A DNA stretch of 64,000 nucleotides. Origin: Paraburkholderia phytofirmans OLGA172 (GTDB lineage: Bacteria > Pseudomonadota > Gammaproteobacteria > Burkholderiales > Burkholderiaceae). Location: contig NZ_CP014579.1 in NCBI RefSeq assembly GCF_001634365.1, forward strand, positions 2,418,001 through 2,482,000, written 5' to 3'. Below are positions 33,773-42,605 of the stretch, piece after piece; positions within the stretch are counted from its first letter, which is position 1, and each line of letters opens with the position of its first letter. Under the pieces are notes generated by a model, which was given only the letters and a program-made list of their open reading frames with translations, did no database searches and was not told the DNA's origin. Both the position numbers and the translations under genes were made by a program.

Positions 33773-36700
33773 TTATTGCTCGGTCACCTTCGTTACAGAA
33801 GCGGTTTTGGCAGGCGGATTGTCCAGCAACGGCTGCAACACCGGCGCGAGCGACTTCAGCAACTGCACCGAGAGCGCACTCGTGAAGTCGTAATGGGCTG
33901 CATACGGCTCGTGCACCCAGGCGGTCAGCGTGCCGTAGAAGCGGTCTCCCATCACAAACACGAAGGTTGCACTGCGGTTCACCTTGCGCGACTCGATCAG
34001 ACGCGCGCCTTTGGCCCACACGTTGAAGCGCTGATCGCCGGTGCCGGTCTTGCCGTAAATCTCAAGTGTCTGGCCGTTGGGGAACGTCATGCCCTGCGCG
34101 AGACGCTTGGCCGTACCGCCCAATACCACGTCACGCAACAACCCCCTGACTACCCCGGCAATCTCCGGCGACAGTTGCTGCTGCGGCGCTACCGCCGCAC
34201 GCTGGAAATGCGTTTCGTACGGCGTATCTTTCGCGAAGTCGAGTTGGGTGAGGCTTTCTGTCGGCACCTTGTTGCCATCGTTAGCAATCACACCAATCAG
34301 TTGCGCAAGCGCAGCCGGGCGGTCGCCGGACGCGCCAATCGCCGCCGCATACGACGGCGTGAGCGTCGCGAACGGATAGCCGAGCGCCTGCCAGGATTTG
34401 CCGATCGCATCGAACGCACGCAATTCGACCATCCGCTTGATGCGGCGATCCTGGGTGGCGTGATAGCGGGTCTTGAAAAGCCACGAATACGTCGACAGGC
34501 GCACGTCGCGGCTCGCGTTCTGTATCTGGTCGAGCGTCGCGTCAGGATGAGCGCGCAGATAGTTGAGGGTCCACAACTCAAGCGGATGCACGCTCGAAAT
34601 GTAGCCGCGATCGTTCAGATTGAAGCGGTCGATCGCATATTTGTCATACAGGTTCGCCAGATCCTCATCGTCCAGCATGGAGGCAGCCGGCGTGTTCTTC
34701 AACGCGGCACGCATCTTCGCGTTGAACCACGCATTCGATTCGTCCGGTGCCACACTGCGCAACACCGTCGCCACCTTAGGCGGTGATTTGCGCACGCCGA
34801 GCAGCAGCAAGGCCAGCTGCTGCTCGGGCGCTTTGCCGTGGTACTTCGTGTAGAAGCGATTCATATACACGCGGCTTTCCTGATCGGCGAAACGCGTGAG
34901 ATACATCTTGCGCATCGCCGGATCGCCCAGCCATTGCGACGACGGTCCGGTGGTCTGCACCATCTCGTAGTGGACGATATCGCGCATCAGCCGCACGAAC
35001 ACCAGATTCACCGAATGCTGGAATGCGCGGTGCACGGTGAGAATGCGGCTGTTGTCGTCGGAGTCGAAGTTATTGAAGCTCTGCGCGCCGCCGCCCGTAT
35101 AAAACGTTTCGCCCGGACTCGCCGAGTATTTGCGTTCCACGGCCGCATCGAGCATGGCTGGTAGCGAGCGGTCCGAGGTATGCGTCAGATAGTCGAGCGC
35201 CCAGCGCGTGAGCTGATCGTTCGGGTCGGGCTTCACGGCTTTCAGCTCCGCTGTGCTCAGCGGTGCATAACGCGCATGCAGGTCGGAGACGATCTGCAAA
35301 TACGTCACCACCGTACGCATTTTCGCGGTCGAGCCGAGATTCAGGCGTGCGCCGGAATTGATGTCGAATGGCTGGTTGACGCTATCGGTTTGCACCCGCA
35401 CGAGGTTCGCGCCGTCGCGCCGCTCGAACAGTGTGAAGCTATAGGCGATCCTCGACGGATCGTCGGAGGCACGCAGCATTTCATAGCCGACGATTCCGGC
35501 GGCTTTCGCGCCATCCCGCGTGGCGGCAGCGGCGAGGCGTTCACTCACGGCCTGCTGCACGGCGTTGTTGAGCGTGCCTGTCGCCTGCAAATCGAGCCGG
35601 TCGAGTTCATAGAAACTCGGAATACCGAGCGCCGCCAGCAGATGCGAGCGCATCGACGTCACAGCCTTGCGAGACACGAACGAGTCCGCGTTCTGCGTAT
35701 TGTTCAGTGCGTGGCGCAGGTCCACTTGTGCGGACAACGCGGCATCGCGCAGCGCAATCGTGATGACGCCGCCGTTCGCCAGCAACCGCAAATAGCTATC
35801 CGTCAGACGTTCGAGTTCGGTATAGCCGTGACGCAGGAAATACGACGGCGCGCGCTGCGCGATCATCAGCGAAAGAACCTGGCGAAATGCGACGCCCTGC
35901 TCGGCAAGATTCTCATCTGTGGACGGCGCTTTGAGAATGCGGTTGACGTCGTTGAAATCGCGACCATACCAGGCGGCCAGACCGTCGCCGATTCCATTGA
36001 TTTCGCCGATGCCCGGTTGCGCGGCAAGCGGCACCGAGTTGAGATAGTGGACGACGATCTGCTGGCGTGCGGGCAGGGTCTGCGGGCCATTCAGATAAGC
36101 GCGCACTGAGGCCGAAGCGATTTGCCGCAATTTCTCCGGCGGCGTGGCTGTGCGCCCACCCGCCGAGTGGCGGAACTTCTCGATCTGCGTAGCGAGCGTG
36201 CTGCCGCCGGGCGTCGACTGATGCCGGTTGAACATGCGCGCGCCCTGGTCGACTACCGCGCGGCTAAAGCGCCCCCAGTCGATCGCCGGATTGCGGTTCG
36301 GCTGATCCGGATCGAGCAGATAGCGGTCTTCGATAAACAGCAGCGAATTGACGACCAGCGGCGGGATCGAATCGAAGCTGTCATAAACGCGGCCCGGAAA
36401 CTGTGCACCAAAGAGCGGCGCGCCGGTACCGTCGAAGAGTTGCAGCCCCGCCTGATCTTTTTCGGCGTAGGGAATAAATAGACCGTTATTGGCCAGCGAC
36501 AGCATCCGCTCGGAATCACGCGACTGTGCGCTGATTTCAAACCCGCGTTGCAGCAATCGCTGCTGGAACGATGGTAGCAAGGCGTAGCCGAGGCGGCTGT
36601 CGTAGGGTCCTTTGTCTGCCTGAGGGAATCGAATGGAGTGACTTGGGCCGTTGTCGACGGAAAAACCCACGTCGCGCGTGAGTTCGGAGAGATAGCGCGC

Positions 36701-36853
36701 CTGCAGTCGAGACGTTTCGATCTCGACCTGGATAAAGCGGGCCGCCAAAGCCAGCGCAAGCAGAAATGCCGCTGCCAGCCCCCATTTGAGCCATCTCCTG
36801 ACAGGCGCCGTACTTATCGCGCGAAGCGGTAAACGAACCAGTGGCCGATTCAT
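33773..36853 (-). CDS. large class A penicillin-binding protein (GT51 plus transpeptidase)
   Basis: A 1026-residue envelope protein with an N-terminal membrane anchor (about 20-45). The GT51 transglycosylase domain shows the catalytic glutamate in IEDRYLL (about 175) and GGSTLATQIEKF (216-227). The transpeptidase has the active serine in STAK (508-511), SVN in the QHSVNLVF segment, and KTGTG near 935. It polymerises and crosslinks peptidoglycan in the periplasm. It is longer than the usual 750-850 residues, the extra length lying between the STAK and KTG motifs. GGGGAG before the ATG at 36853 decides the start over a longer frame. It converges with the frc operon. Confidence 0.88.
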   Translation of the reverse strand: MNRPLVRLPLRAISTAPVRRWLKWGLAAAFLLALALAARFIQVEIETSRLQARYLSELTRDVGFSVDNGPSHSIRFPQADKGPYDSRLGYALLPSFQQRLLQRGFEISAQSRDSERMLSLANNGLFIPYAEKDQAGLQLFDGTGAPLFGAQFPGRVYDSFDSIPPLVVNSLLFIEDRYLLDPDQPNRNPAIDWGRFSRAVVDQGARMFNRHQSTPGGSTLATQIEKFRHSAGGRTATPPEKLRQIASASVRAYLNGPQTLPARQQIVVHYLNSVPLAAQPGIGEINGIGDGLAAWYGRDFNDVNRILKAPSTDENLAEQGVAFRQVLSLMIAQRAPSYFLRHGYTELERLTDSYLRLLANGGVITIALRDAALSAQVDLRHALNNTQNADSFVSRKAVTSMRSHLLAALGIPSFYELDRLDLQATGTLNNAVQQAVSERLAAAATRDGAKAAGIVGYEMLRASDDPSRIAYSFTLFERRDGANLVRVQTDSVNQPFDINSGARLNLGSTAKMRTVVTYLQIVSDLHARYAPLSTAELKAVKPDPNDQLTRWALDYLTHTSDRSLPAMLDAAVERKYSASPGETFYTGGGAQSFNNFDSDDNSRILTVHRAFQHSVNLVFVRLMRDIVHYEMVQTTGPSSQWLGDPAMRKMYLTRFADQESRVYMNRFYTKYHGKAPEQQLALLLLGVRKSPPKVATVLRSVAPDESNAWFNAKMRAALKNTPAASMLDDEDLANLYDKYAIDRFNLNDRGYISSVHPLELWTLNYLRAHPDATLDQIQNASRDVRLSTYSWLFKTRYHATQDRRIKRMVELRAFDAIGKSWQALGYPFATLTPSYAAAIGASGDRPAALAQLIGVIANDGNKVPTESLTQLDFAKDTPYETHFQRAAVAPQQQLSPEIAGVVRGLLRDVVLGGTAKRLAQGMTFPNGQTLEIYGKTGTGDQRFNVWAKGARLIESRKVNRSATFVFVMGDRFYGTLTAWVHEPYAAHYDFTSALSVQLLKSLAPVLQPLLDNPPAKTASVTKVTEQ

Positions 36854-37035
36854 GGCTGCTCTCCCCGAGCGTGCGCCATGCTCTTGATTCTGGCGCACCT
36901 TCGATCAAGTGTAGCTCGGAAAACGAACATGCAATCGGTTCGGATTTACCCGAGAGTGTCGCCGCCGCAACACCCCGTCGCAAGACATGGCGGCGTGTCG
37001 CCTCGCGTGAGATATTCGTTGTCTTCCGTGGGTCG

Positions 37036-37062
37036 AAAAACCGCCGTTTCAGGCGTTTTTTT
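37036..37062. terminator. rho-independent terminator
   Basis: CGCC, six bases, GGCG is followed by seven Ts on the plus strand and preceded by five As, so it can work in both directions. No intact plus-strand gene lies directly before it. The 36854-37035 stretch shows no gene. It insulates the region upstream of the aldolase remnant. Confidence 0.6.
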
Positions 37063-37166
37063 GCTTTTTGCGCTGCTTGCGCCACCGGCGGGTTCCTTCA
37101 TCCGCCCCAGCTTCTGTCCCGCCGTCTGCCCCCACAGTCACTCGATGAAGCACAACGCACATCACC

Positions 37167-37436
37167 GTGGCCCAACCCCACAACCCTGCTCCATTGCAAG
37201 GCGTGTTCCCCGTCGCACCGACCATCTTCGACGAGGCCAGCCGTCTCGACCTGGACGGCCAGAAACGCTGCATCGATTTCATGATCGATGCGGGTTCCAA
37301 CGGCCTGTGCATTCTGGCGAACTTCTCCGAGCAGTTCGCGCTGTCCGACGACGAGCGCAACACGCGCATGCTTCTGGTGCTCGAACACGTTGCCGGCCGC
37401 GTGCCGGTGATCATCACGACCACGCATTTCAGCTAA
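37167..37436 (+). pseudogene. N-terminal fragment of a DapA/KDG-aldolase-family protein
   Basis: An 89-residue frame matching the first third of dihydrodipicolinate-synthase-family lyases. It reads GVFPVAPTIFDEASRLDLDG, then CIDFMIDAGSNGLCILANFSEQ, then the ERNTRMLLVLEHVAGRVPVIITTTHFS segment, after which it ends in TAA. The catalytic tyrosine and Schiff-base lysine of the family would lie downstream and are absent. The following 80 bp leads into the sigma-factor gene. It is a truncated remnant. Confidence 0.75.
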
Positions 37437-37518
37437 CGCAGTTCACGGGGGAAAACCACATATAAGGTCAGGAAGAAATTGAGTAACATGGGCCCGCAAG
37501 CTCACCACCCCACTTTCC

Positions 37519-38088
37519 ATGACCGCCAATCCTCGAGAACTGACGCCGGAAACCCTTGCCGGGTTGCTCGAACGCATTGCCAAACAAGACGCTGCGGCAC
37601 TGCGCGAGCTATATGATCTCGCCGCCCCGAAACTGTTTGGCATCGCGCTCCGTATATTGAGCAGGCACGAGTGGGCCGAAGAAGTCTTGCAGGACAGTTT
37701 CGTCAATATCTGGCGCTTTGCCGATGACTACCAGCAGGCACTGTCCGCCCCGATGACGTGGATGTCGGCGATCGTCAGGAACCGTGCTCTCGATCACCTG
37801 CGGCGGGTCAACACACAAGAAACAGAATGGAGCGATGCGTTGGACGATCTTGTTGCAAGCGGCGATCCGGATCCCGAAGCGCTGAGTGCGGTCAGCTTGC
37901 AGGCACGTCTGCTGGCCGGCTGCATGCAGCAACTGGAACCGGCGCAGCGTCAGGCAGTTGCCCTCGCCTACCTGCGTGATCAGAGCCATAGCGAGATCGC
38001 CCAAGTTCTGACGGTGCCGCTCGGCACGGTCAAATCCTGGATCCGGCGCGGTCTTGCCAAGCTGAAAGCCTGCCTGGGAGGTGAGTGA
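37519..38088 (+). CDS. ECF RNA polymerase sigma factor
   Basis: A 189-residue sigma-70 family factor with region 2 (ALRELYDLAAPKLFGIALRIL, then WAEEVLQDSFVNIW and the AIVRNRALDHLRR segment) and region 4 (AVALAYLRDQSHSEIAQVL, then GTVKSWIRRGLAKL). There is no region 1 or 3, as in ECF factors. It directs RNA polymerase to stress-responsive promoters. Its stop overlaps the start of the anti-sigma gene (TGATG), the usual coupled arrangement. No ribosome site is obvious before its ATG. Confidence 0.93.
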   Translation: MTANPRELTPETLAGLLERIAKQDAAALRELYDLAAPKLFGIALRILSRHEWAEEVLQDSFVNIWRFADDYQQALSAPMTWMSAIVRNRALDHLRRVNTQETEWSDALDDLVASGDPDPEALSAVSLQARLLAGCMQQLEPAQRQAVALAYLRDQSHSEIAQVLTVPLGTVKSWIRRGLAKLKACLGGE

Positions 38089-38882
38089 TGAATCTCCATC
38101 GCTATCCTCAGCTGGTCGATATGCTGGCCGCCGAGTATGTGCTCGGCACGCTGCGCGGTGGCGCGCGGCGCCGCTTCCAACATTACGCGGACCACGACAC
38201 GGTGATTCGTCAGGCCGTCGAAGAATGGCAGCGGCGAATCTCGCCGTTGGCCGAACTCGCGGAGCCGCGCATGCCGCCGGCCGCCGTGTGGGATACCGTC
38301 GAGCGGCGTCTCGGCCTGAGCTCGGCACGTGAGGCAGCACGCGAAGTCACACAACCCCGCACCGTGGCCGAACAACCCGCGCGTCCGTCCGGCAGCATCT
38401 TCGAGAACCTCGCGTTCTGGCGTGGCTGGGCGATCGGCGTGACAGGGCTCGCCGCGCTCGCCGTCGTGGTCGCCGTACGCTCGCTGCTGCCGTCCGGCGT
38501 GACACCTTCCACGGCGCCAACCGTCGCGCAACAGCCGGAAACGGCCGTTTCGCACGTCGCGGTGCTGAACGACAAGGAAGCGCATCCGGTCATGCTGGTG
38601 GCGTGGGACAAAGCCCACGCCACCATGACGCTGCATCCGCTCGGCAAGGTCGACTTGCCGGCCGGCCGGGCGATGGAGCTGTGGGGTATTCCGGCCAATG
38701 GCCACCCGGTGTCGCTCGGTATGCTGCCGGACAGCGCCAACGGCAAGGTCACGGCCAGTCAGCAGAAACCGGAAAGCTACGCCGCGCTGGCGGTCTCGAT
38801 CGAGGCGCCGGGCGGCTCGCCCGATCACAATGCGCCTACAGGTCCGGTGGTGTTCAGCGGCAAGCTGCTGCCGGTGTCCTAA
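38088..38882 (+). CDS. anti-sigma factor (RskA-like)
   Basis: A 264-residue single-pass membrane protein. A cytoplasmic N-terminus (MLAAEYVLGTLRGGARRRF and EWQRRISPLAEL) resembles anti-sigma domains without a zinc motif. One membrane helix lies at about 105-125, and a periplasmic RskA C-terminal domain contains the AMELWGIPANGHPVSLGMLP element. The ATG at 38088 has GGAGG six bases before it. It should hold the upstream ECF factor inactive until an envelope signal arrives. Confidence 0.9.
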   Translation: MNLHRYPQLVDMLAAEYVLGTLRGGARRRFQHYADHDTVIRQAVEEWQRRISPLAELAEPRMPPAAVWDTVERRLGLSSAREAAREVTQPRTVAEQPARPSGSIFENLAFWRGWAIGVTGLAALAVVVAVRSLLPSGVTPSTAPTVAQQPETAVSHVAVLNDKEAHPVMLVAWDKAHATMTLHPLGKVDLPAGRAMELWGIPANGHPVSLGMLPDSANGKVTASQQKPESYAALAVSIEAPGGSPDHNAPTGPVVFSGKLLPVS

Positions 38883-38897
38883 TCTAACCTCAACGCT

Positions 38898-40229
38898 ATG
38901 CAAAGCTTTTATGAAGCCACTGTCGCCCGCTCTACCGGGCGCTCGTCCGCTTACGCGCCGCTAACCGGGCGGCGCAGCGTCAACGTCTGCATCATCGGCG
39001 GCGGCCTCGCGGGTTTGTCCACGGCGTTGGGACTCGCCGAGCGCGGCGTCGCCGACATCGCCGTTCTCGAAGCCGAACAGGTGGGCTTCGGCGCCTCCGG
39101 CCGCAACGGCGGCTTCGTGTTCGGCGGCTACAGCCTCGATTGCGCGGATCTGCTGAAAACCCTTGGGCCGGCCCGCGCGCGCGAACTCTATACGCTGACC
39201 ACCGACGCCGTCGATCTGGTGAGGAAGCGTATCCAGCGCTACCGCATCGATTGCGACGTGACCGATGCCGGCGTCATCCTCGCCAACTGGTTCGACGAAC
39301 CGGCAAGGCTCGACGCGCAGCGGCGTTTGATGCGGGATTCGTTCGGTGTCGAGTGGGAACCTGTGGCGGCCGCTGAACTCGCTTCACAACTGAAGACGAG
39401 CCGCTATCACGGCGGCCTGTTCGAGCGCAACGCGTTCCACTTTCATCCGCTGAAATATGTGCTCGGCGTCGCCGACGCCGCGGCCAATGCGGGCGTGCAG
39501 ATTCACGAGAAGTCGCCCGTCGTGCGCTTGCAGCGCGACGGCGCCCAGCGCAACGGCGCCCGGCGCGAAGGCGCCGGTTTCGTGGTGCATACGCCGCACG
39601 GCGCGCTCGAAGCGCGCCACGTGGTGATGGCCGGCGGCGGGTATGCGCGCAACGTTTATGCAAGGGTCGAGCGCGCAGTGCTGCCGATCGCCACTTACGT
39701 GATGGCGACCGAACCGCTCGGCGCACGCCTGAAAGACGCAATGGACACCCGCGCCGCCGTCTACGACACCCGCTTCGCCTTCGACTACTACCGCCCGCTG
39801 CCCGACACGCGCATCCTGTGGGGCGGCCGCATCTCGGTGCGCGACCGCGCCCCCGACATCATCGCGCGGCTGTTGCGGCGCGATCTGCTGAAGGTCTACC
39901 CGCAACTGCACGACGTGCGTATCGAGTACGCCTGGGGCGGCCTGATGAGCTACGCGCGGCACAAGATGCCGCAAATCGGCCGCAGCACGGATGGCGTCTG
40001 GTACGCGGTCGGCTTCGGCGGCCACGGCATGGCGCCGACCACCGTCTCCGGCGAATTGCTGGCGGCGGCCATCTCCGGCGAACGGCCGGTGCCCGACGCG
40101 TTCGCGGCCTTCGGCTTGGCGCCTGCCTACGGCGCGCTCGGTCTCGCAGCCGCTCAACTCACCTACACCGCCATGCAGACGCGCGACGCACTCGCCGCCC
40201 GCCGCAGCTCGACCCGGTCAACGCCGTGA
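38898..40229 (+). CDS. FAD-dependent oxidoreductase (DAO family, PuuB-like)
   Basis: A 443-residue amine or amino-acid oxidase-type flavoprotein. The FAD dinucleotide motif VCIIGGGLAGLSTALGLAERG lies near residue 32. GFGASGRNGGFVFGG follows, which is typical of the gamma-glutamylputrescine oxidase group, and the C-terminal FAD segment is GFGGHGMAPTTVSGELLA. The substrate is unknown. It lies 15 bp after the anti-sigma gene on the same strand, so it may be read from that transcript. A segment near residue 215 with repeated Gly/Ala/Arg is hypervariable-looking. Confidence 0.85.
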   Translation: MQSFYEATVARSTGRSSAYAPLTGRRSVNVCIIGGGLAGLSTALGLAERGVADIAVLEAEQVGFGASGRNGGFVFGGYSLDCADLLKTLGPARARELYTLTTDAVDLVRKRIQRYRIDCDVTDAGVILANWFDEPARLDAQRRLMRDSFGVEWEPVAAAELASQLKTSRYHGGLFERNAFHFHPLKYVLGVADAAANAGVQIHEKSPVVRLQRDGAQRNGARREGAGFVVHTPHGALEARHVVMAGGGYARNVYARVERAVLPIATYVMATEPLGARLKDAMDTRAAVYDTRFAFDYYRPLPDTRILWGGRISVRDRAPDIIARLLRRDLLKVYPQLHDVRIEYAWGGLMSYARHKMPQIGRSTDGVWYAVGFGGHGMAPTTVSGELLAAAISGERPVPDAFAAFGLAPAYGALGLAAAQLTYTAMQTRDALAARRSSTRSTP

Positions 40230-40335
40230 CGCTATTCGATACGCGACTCAATACGCGGCCGCTTATGCCCGAAACCCGCTCCGGAGGCCGGTTTCGCCAT
40301 GCTAGAATGCGCCGTCACTGCCGCTCGAATACACA

Positions 40336-41031
40336 ATGAAAAAGGGAAGCAAGGCCGCCGAGCCTGATACCACCGGCATCGCGTCCGGCGCTCCGCGCGC
40401 CGACGCCCGACGCAAGTACGATCCCGAACAGACGAAGCGCAACATCCTCGACGTCGCGACCCAGGAGTTCTCGGCGATGGGGCTGACCGGTGCGCGCGTC
40501 GACGCGATCGCGGAGCGCACGAACACCACCAAGCGCATGCTGTACTACTACTTCGGCAGCAAGGAAGGGTTGTATCAGGCGGTGCTCGAAAAAGTGTACG
40601 GCGACATCCGTGCGCTCGAACAGGATCTGCACGTCAGCGAACTCGATCCGATCGAGGGCATGCGCGCGCTGGTCGAGTTCACGTTCGACTATCACGACCG
40701 CCAGCGCGACTTCGTACGCCTCGTGACGATCGAGAACATTCACGGTGCGAAGTACGTCGAGCAGGTGAAGAGCTTCAAAGGCCGCAACGTCACCGTCATT
40801 CATACGATCGAAGATCTGCTTTCGCGCGGCATCGCGGCGGGACTGTTCCGCAGCGACGTCGATGCGATCGACCTGCATCTGCTGATCAGCTCGCTGTGCT
40901 TTCACCGCGTCGGCAATCGCCATACCTTCGGGACGGCGTTCGGCCGCGATCCGTCGCACCCGCGCCTGCGGGCGCGTCATCGCGCAATGATCGTCGACGC
41001 CGTGCTGCGTTTCGTGCGCAAGGAAGACTGA
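40336..41031 (+). CDS. TetR/AcrR-family transcriptional regulator
   Basis: A 231-residue TetR-type repressor. The helix-turn-helix is at about residues 30-75 (KRNILDVATQEFSAMGLTGARVDAIAERTN, then KRMLYYYFGSKEGLYQAVL), followed by a helical ligand-binding domain. It lies just outside the quinate/shikimate genes, separated from them only by a bidirectional terminator. It is a good candidate for their regulator, with quinate, shikimate or a product as inducer, but this is inference. Confidence 0.9.
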   Translation: MKKGSKAAEPDTTGIASGAPRADARRKYDPEQTKRNILDVATQEFSAMGLTGARVDAIAERTNTTKRMLYYYFGSKEGLYQAVLEKVYGDIRALEQDLHVSELDPIEGMRALVEFTFDYHDRQRDFVRLVTIENIHGAKYVEQVKSFKGRNVTVIHTIEDLLSRGIAAGLFRSDVDAIDLHLLISSLCFHRVGNRHTFGTAFGRDPSHPRLRARHRAMIVDAVLRFVRKED

Positions 41032-41051
41032 GGCCGGCCTGAAAACGAACG

Positions 41052-41082
41052 AAGGGGGACGTGGCATCGCCACGTCCCCCTT
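41052..41082. terminator. bidirectional terminator between convergent genes
   Basis: A perfect 14-base stem (AAGGGGGACGTGGC and its complement) with a three-base loop lies between the ends of the TetR gene and the convergent MFS gene. It can end transcription from both sides. T-runs are short (TTCTC on the plus strand). Confidence 0.75.
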
Positions 41083-41132
41083 CTCGATTGCATCAGGTTA
41101 TTCGATCGCGCTATTTCACCGACGCGTGCGGC

Positions 41133-42512
41133 TCAATCCACCAGCACGATCCGCTTGATATCGCCGACGATAAAGATGTATGACAGCGCACCGATCAACG
41201 CGATCGCGCCGATGAACACCAGCGCACCGACGAACGAGCCGGTTGCCGCGACGATGAAACCCACCACCAGCGGCGTCACGATGCCGGCCAGATTGGCGGC
41301 GAAGTTGAAGATACCGCCCGTCACGCCGAGCAGGCCGTCGGGCGCGATGTCCGACACCAGCGTCCAGCCCAGCGCCGCCATTCCCTGCGCGAAAAACGCG
41401 ACCGACAGAATCACGATCACCACCACGTTGCTCTCGACATAGTTGGCGAGAATGATCGTCGACGCGAGCAGCAGGCCGGCGATGATCGGCAGTTTGCGCG
41501 CCACATTCGGCGACTTGCCGCGCCGCAACAGCCAATCGGAGAAGATGCCGCCGAACATCACGCCGATCGACGCGGCAATGAACGGCATGATCGCGAAGAA
41601 GCCGATCTTCAGCCATGCCATATGGCGTTCGGTGGCGAGGTACGTCGGAAACCAGGTGAGGAAGAACACCAGCGTCGAGTTACCGGCGAACTGGCCGAGG
41701 CAGATGCCGGCCAGCTGACGATGCTTGAGCAGACGTCCAATGGTGCGCCATTCGAAGCCGCTTTTCCCAGCAGCAGCCGCTGCAGCCGGCGCACCGGCAA
41801 GATCGGCGTCCTTCTTCCGGTGCGTCAGACCGCCGCCTGCTTCGATATAGTCGAGCTCCGCCTGATTGACGGTCGGATGATCGTGCGGTTCGCGATAGAA
41901 CATCCACCAGATCACACCGAACACGAGGCCCACGCCGCCCACGGCGTAGAACAGCGAACGCCAGCCGAACGCGCCCATCAGCATGAACAGGAATGGGCTG
42001 AAAAACGCGAGGCCGATATATTCGCCGACCGTGTAGGTGCCCGTCGCCATCGCGCGTTCGCTCTGCGGAAACCATGTGGCCACCACGCGGCTATTGGTCG
42101 GAAAGCACGGCGCTTCCGACACGCCGAGGCCGAGCCGGAACACGAACAACGCGCCGATGCCATGCACGAGCCCTTGCGCCAGCGTGCACAGCGACCAGAA
42201 CGTCATCGACAGGAAATACGTGAGCTTGCTGCCGAAGCGGTCGAGAAAGAGGCCGCCCGGAATCTGCGAGGCCACATAGCTCCACGAAAACACAGAGAAC
42301 AGCAGCCCCATCAGCGCCGCGTTGATGCCGAGCTCCTTGGTCAACTGCGGCGCCGCGATACCGAGCACCGTGCGGTCCAGATAGTTGATCATCGTGCCGA
42401 CCGCTAGCAGCGAGAGAATCTGATAGCGGGCTTTCGAGCGGCGCACGGTGCTTACCGTCGCATTCGTTTGGCGCGTCGCGTCGGCGGGCGTGGATTGAAT
42501 CGGTTGCGGCAT
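41133..42512 (-). CDS. MFS transporter (anion:cation symporter type)
   Basis: A 459-residue major-facilitator permease with twelve predicted helices. It has the ACS-family pattern: INYLDRTVLGIAAPQLTKELG after the first helix, GGLFLDRFGSK in the loop after helix 2, and GLGVSEAPCFPTNSRVVATWFP further on. The family carries organic anions such as phthalate, galactonate and related acids. Grouping with quinate/shikimate dehydrogenase, dehydroquinase and dehydroshikimate dehydratase points to quinate or shikimate uptake. It lies 93 bp downstream of the dehydrogenase gene. Confidence 0.88.
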   Translation of the reverse strand: MPQPIQSTPADATRQTNATVSTVRRSKARYQILSLLAVGTMINYLDRTVLGIAAPQLTKELGINAALMGLLFSVFSWSYVASQIPGGLFLDRFGSKLTYFLSMTFWSLCTLAQGLVHGIGALFVFRLGLGVSEAPCFPTNSRVVATWFPQSERAMATGTYTVGEYIGLAFFSPFLFMLMGAFGWRSLFYAVGGVGLVFGVIWWMFYREPHDHPTVNQAELDYIEAGGGLTHRKKDADLAGAPAAAAAAGKSGFEWRTIGRLLKHRQLAGICLGQFAGNSTLVFFLTWFPTYLATERHMAWLKIGFFAIMPFIAASIGVMFGGIFSDWLLRRGKSPNVARKLPIIAGLLLASTIILANYVESNVVVIVILSVAFFAQGMAALGWTLVSDIAPDGLLGVTGGIFNFAANLAGIVTPLVVGFIVAATGSFVGALVFIGAIALIGALSYIFIVGDIKRIVLVD

Positions 42513-42605
42513 GTCGTTTCTGTCTCCTCGGTCTGGTTACGTACCGAATGTGCATGGCTTATGCGCCACTGCTACTGGCCTGGCATCCCCCAAGGGGAGA
42601 CTTCC

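Noticed and set aside
36866..37100. Short plus-strand frames between the penicillin-binding protein and the aldolase remnant
   Set aside because: There is no ribosome site, and they cross the terminator at 37036-37062.
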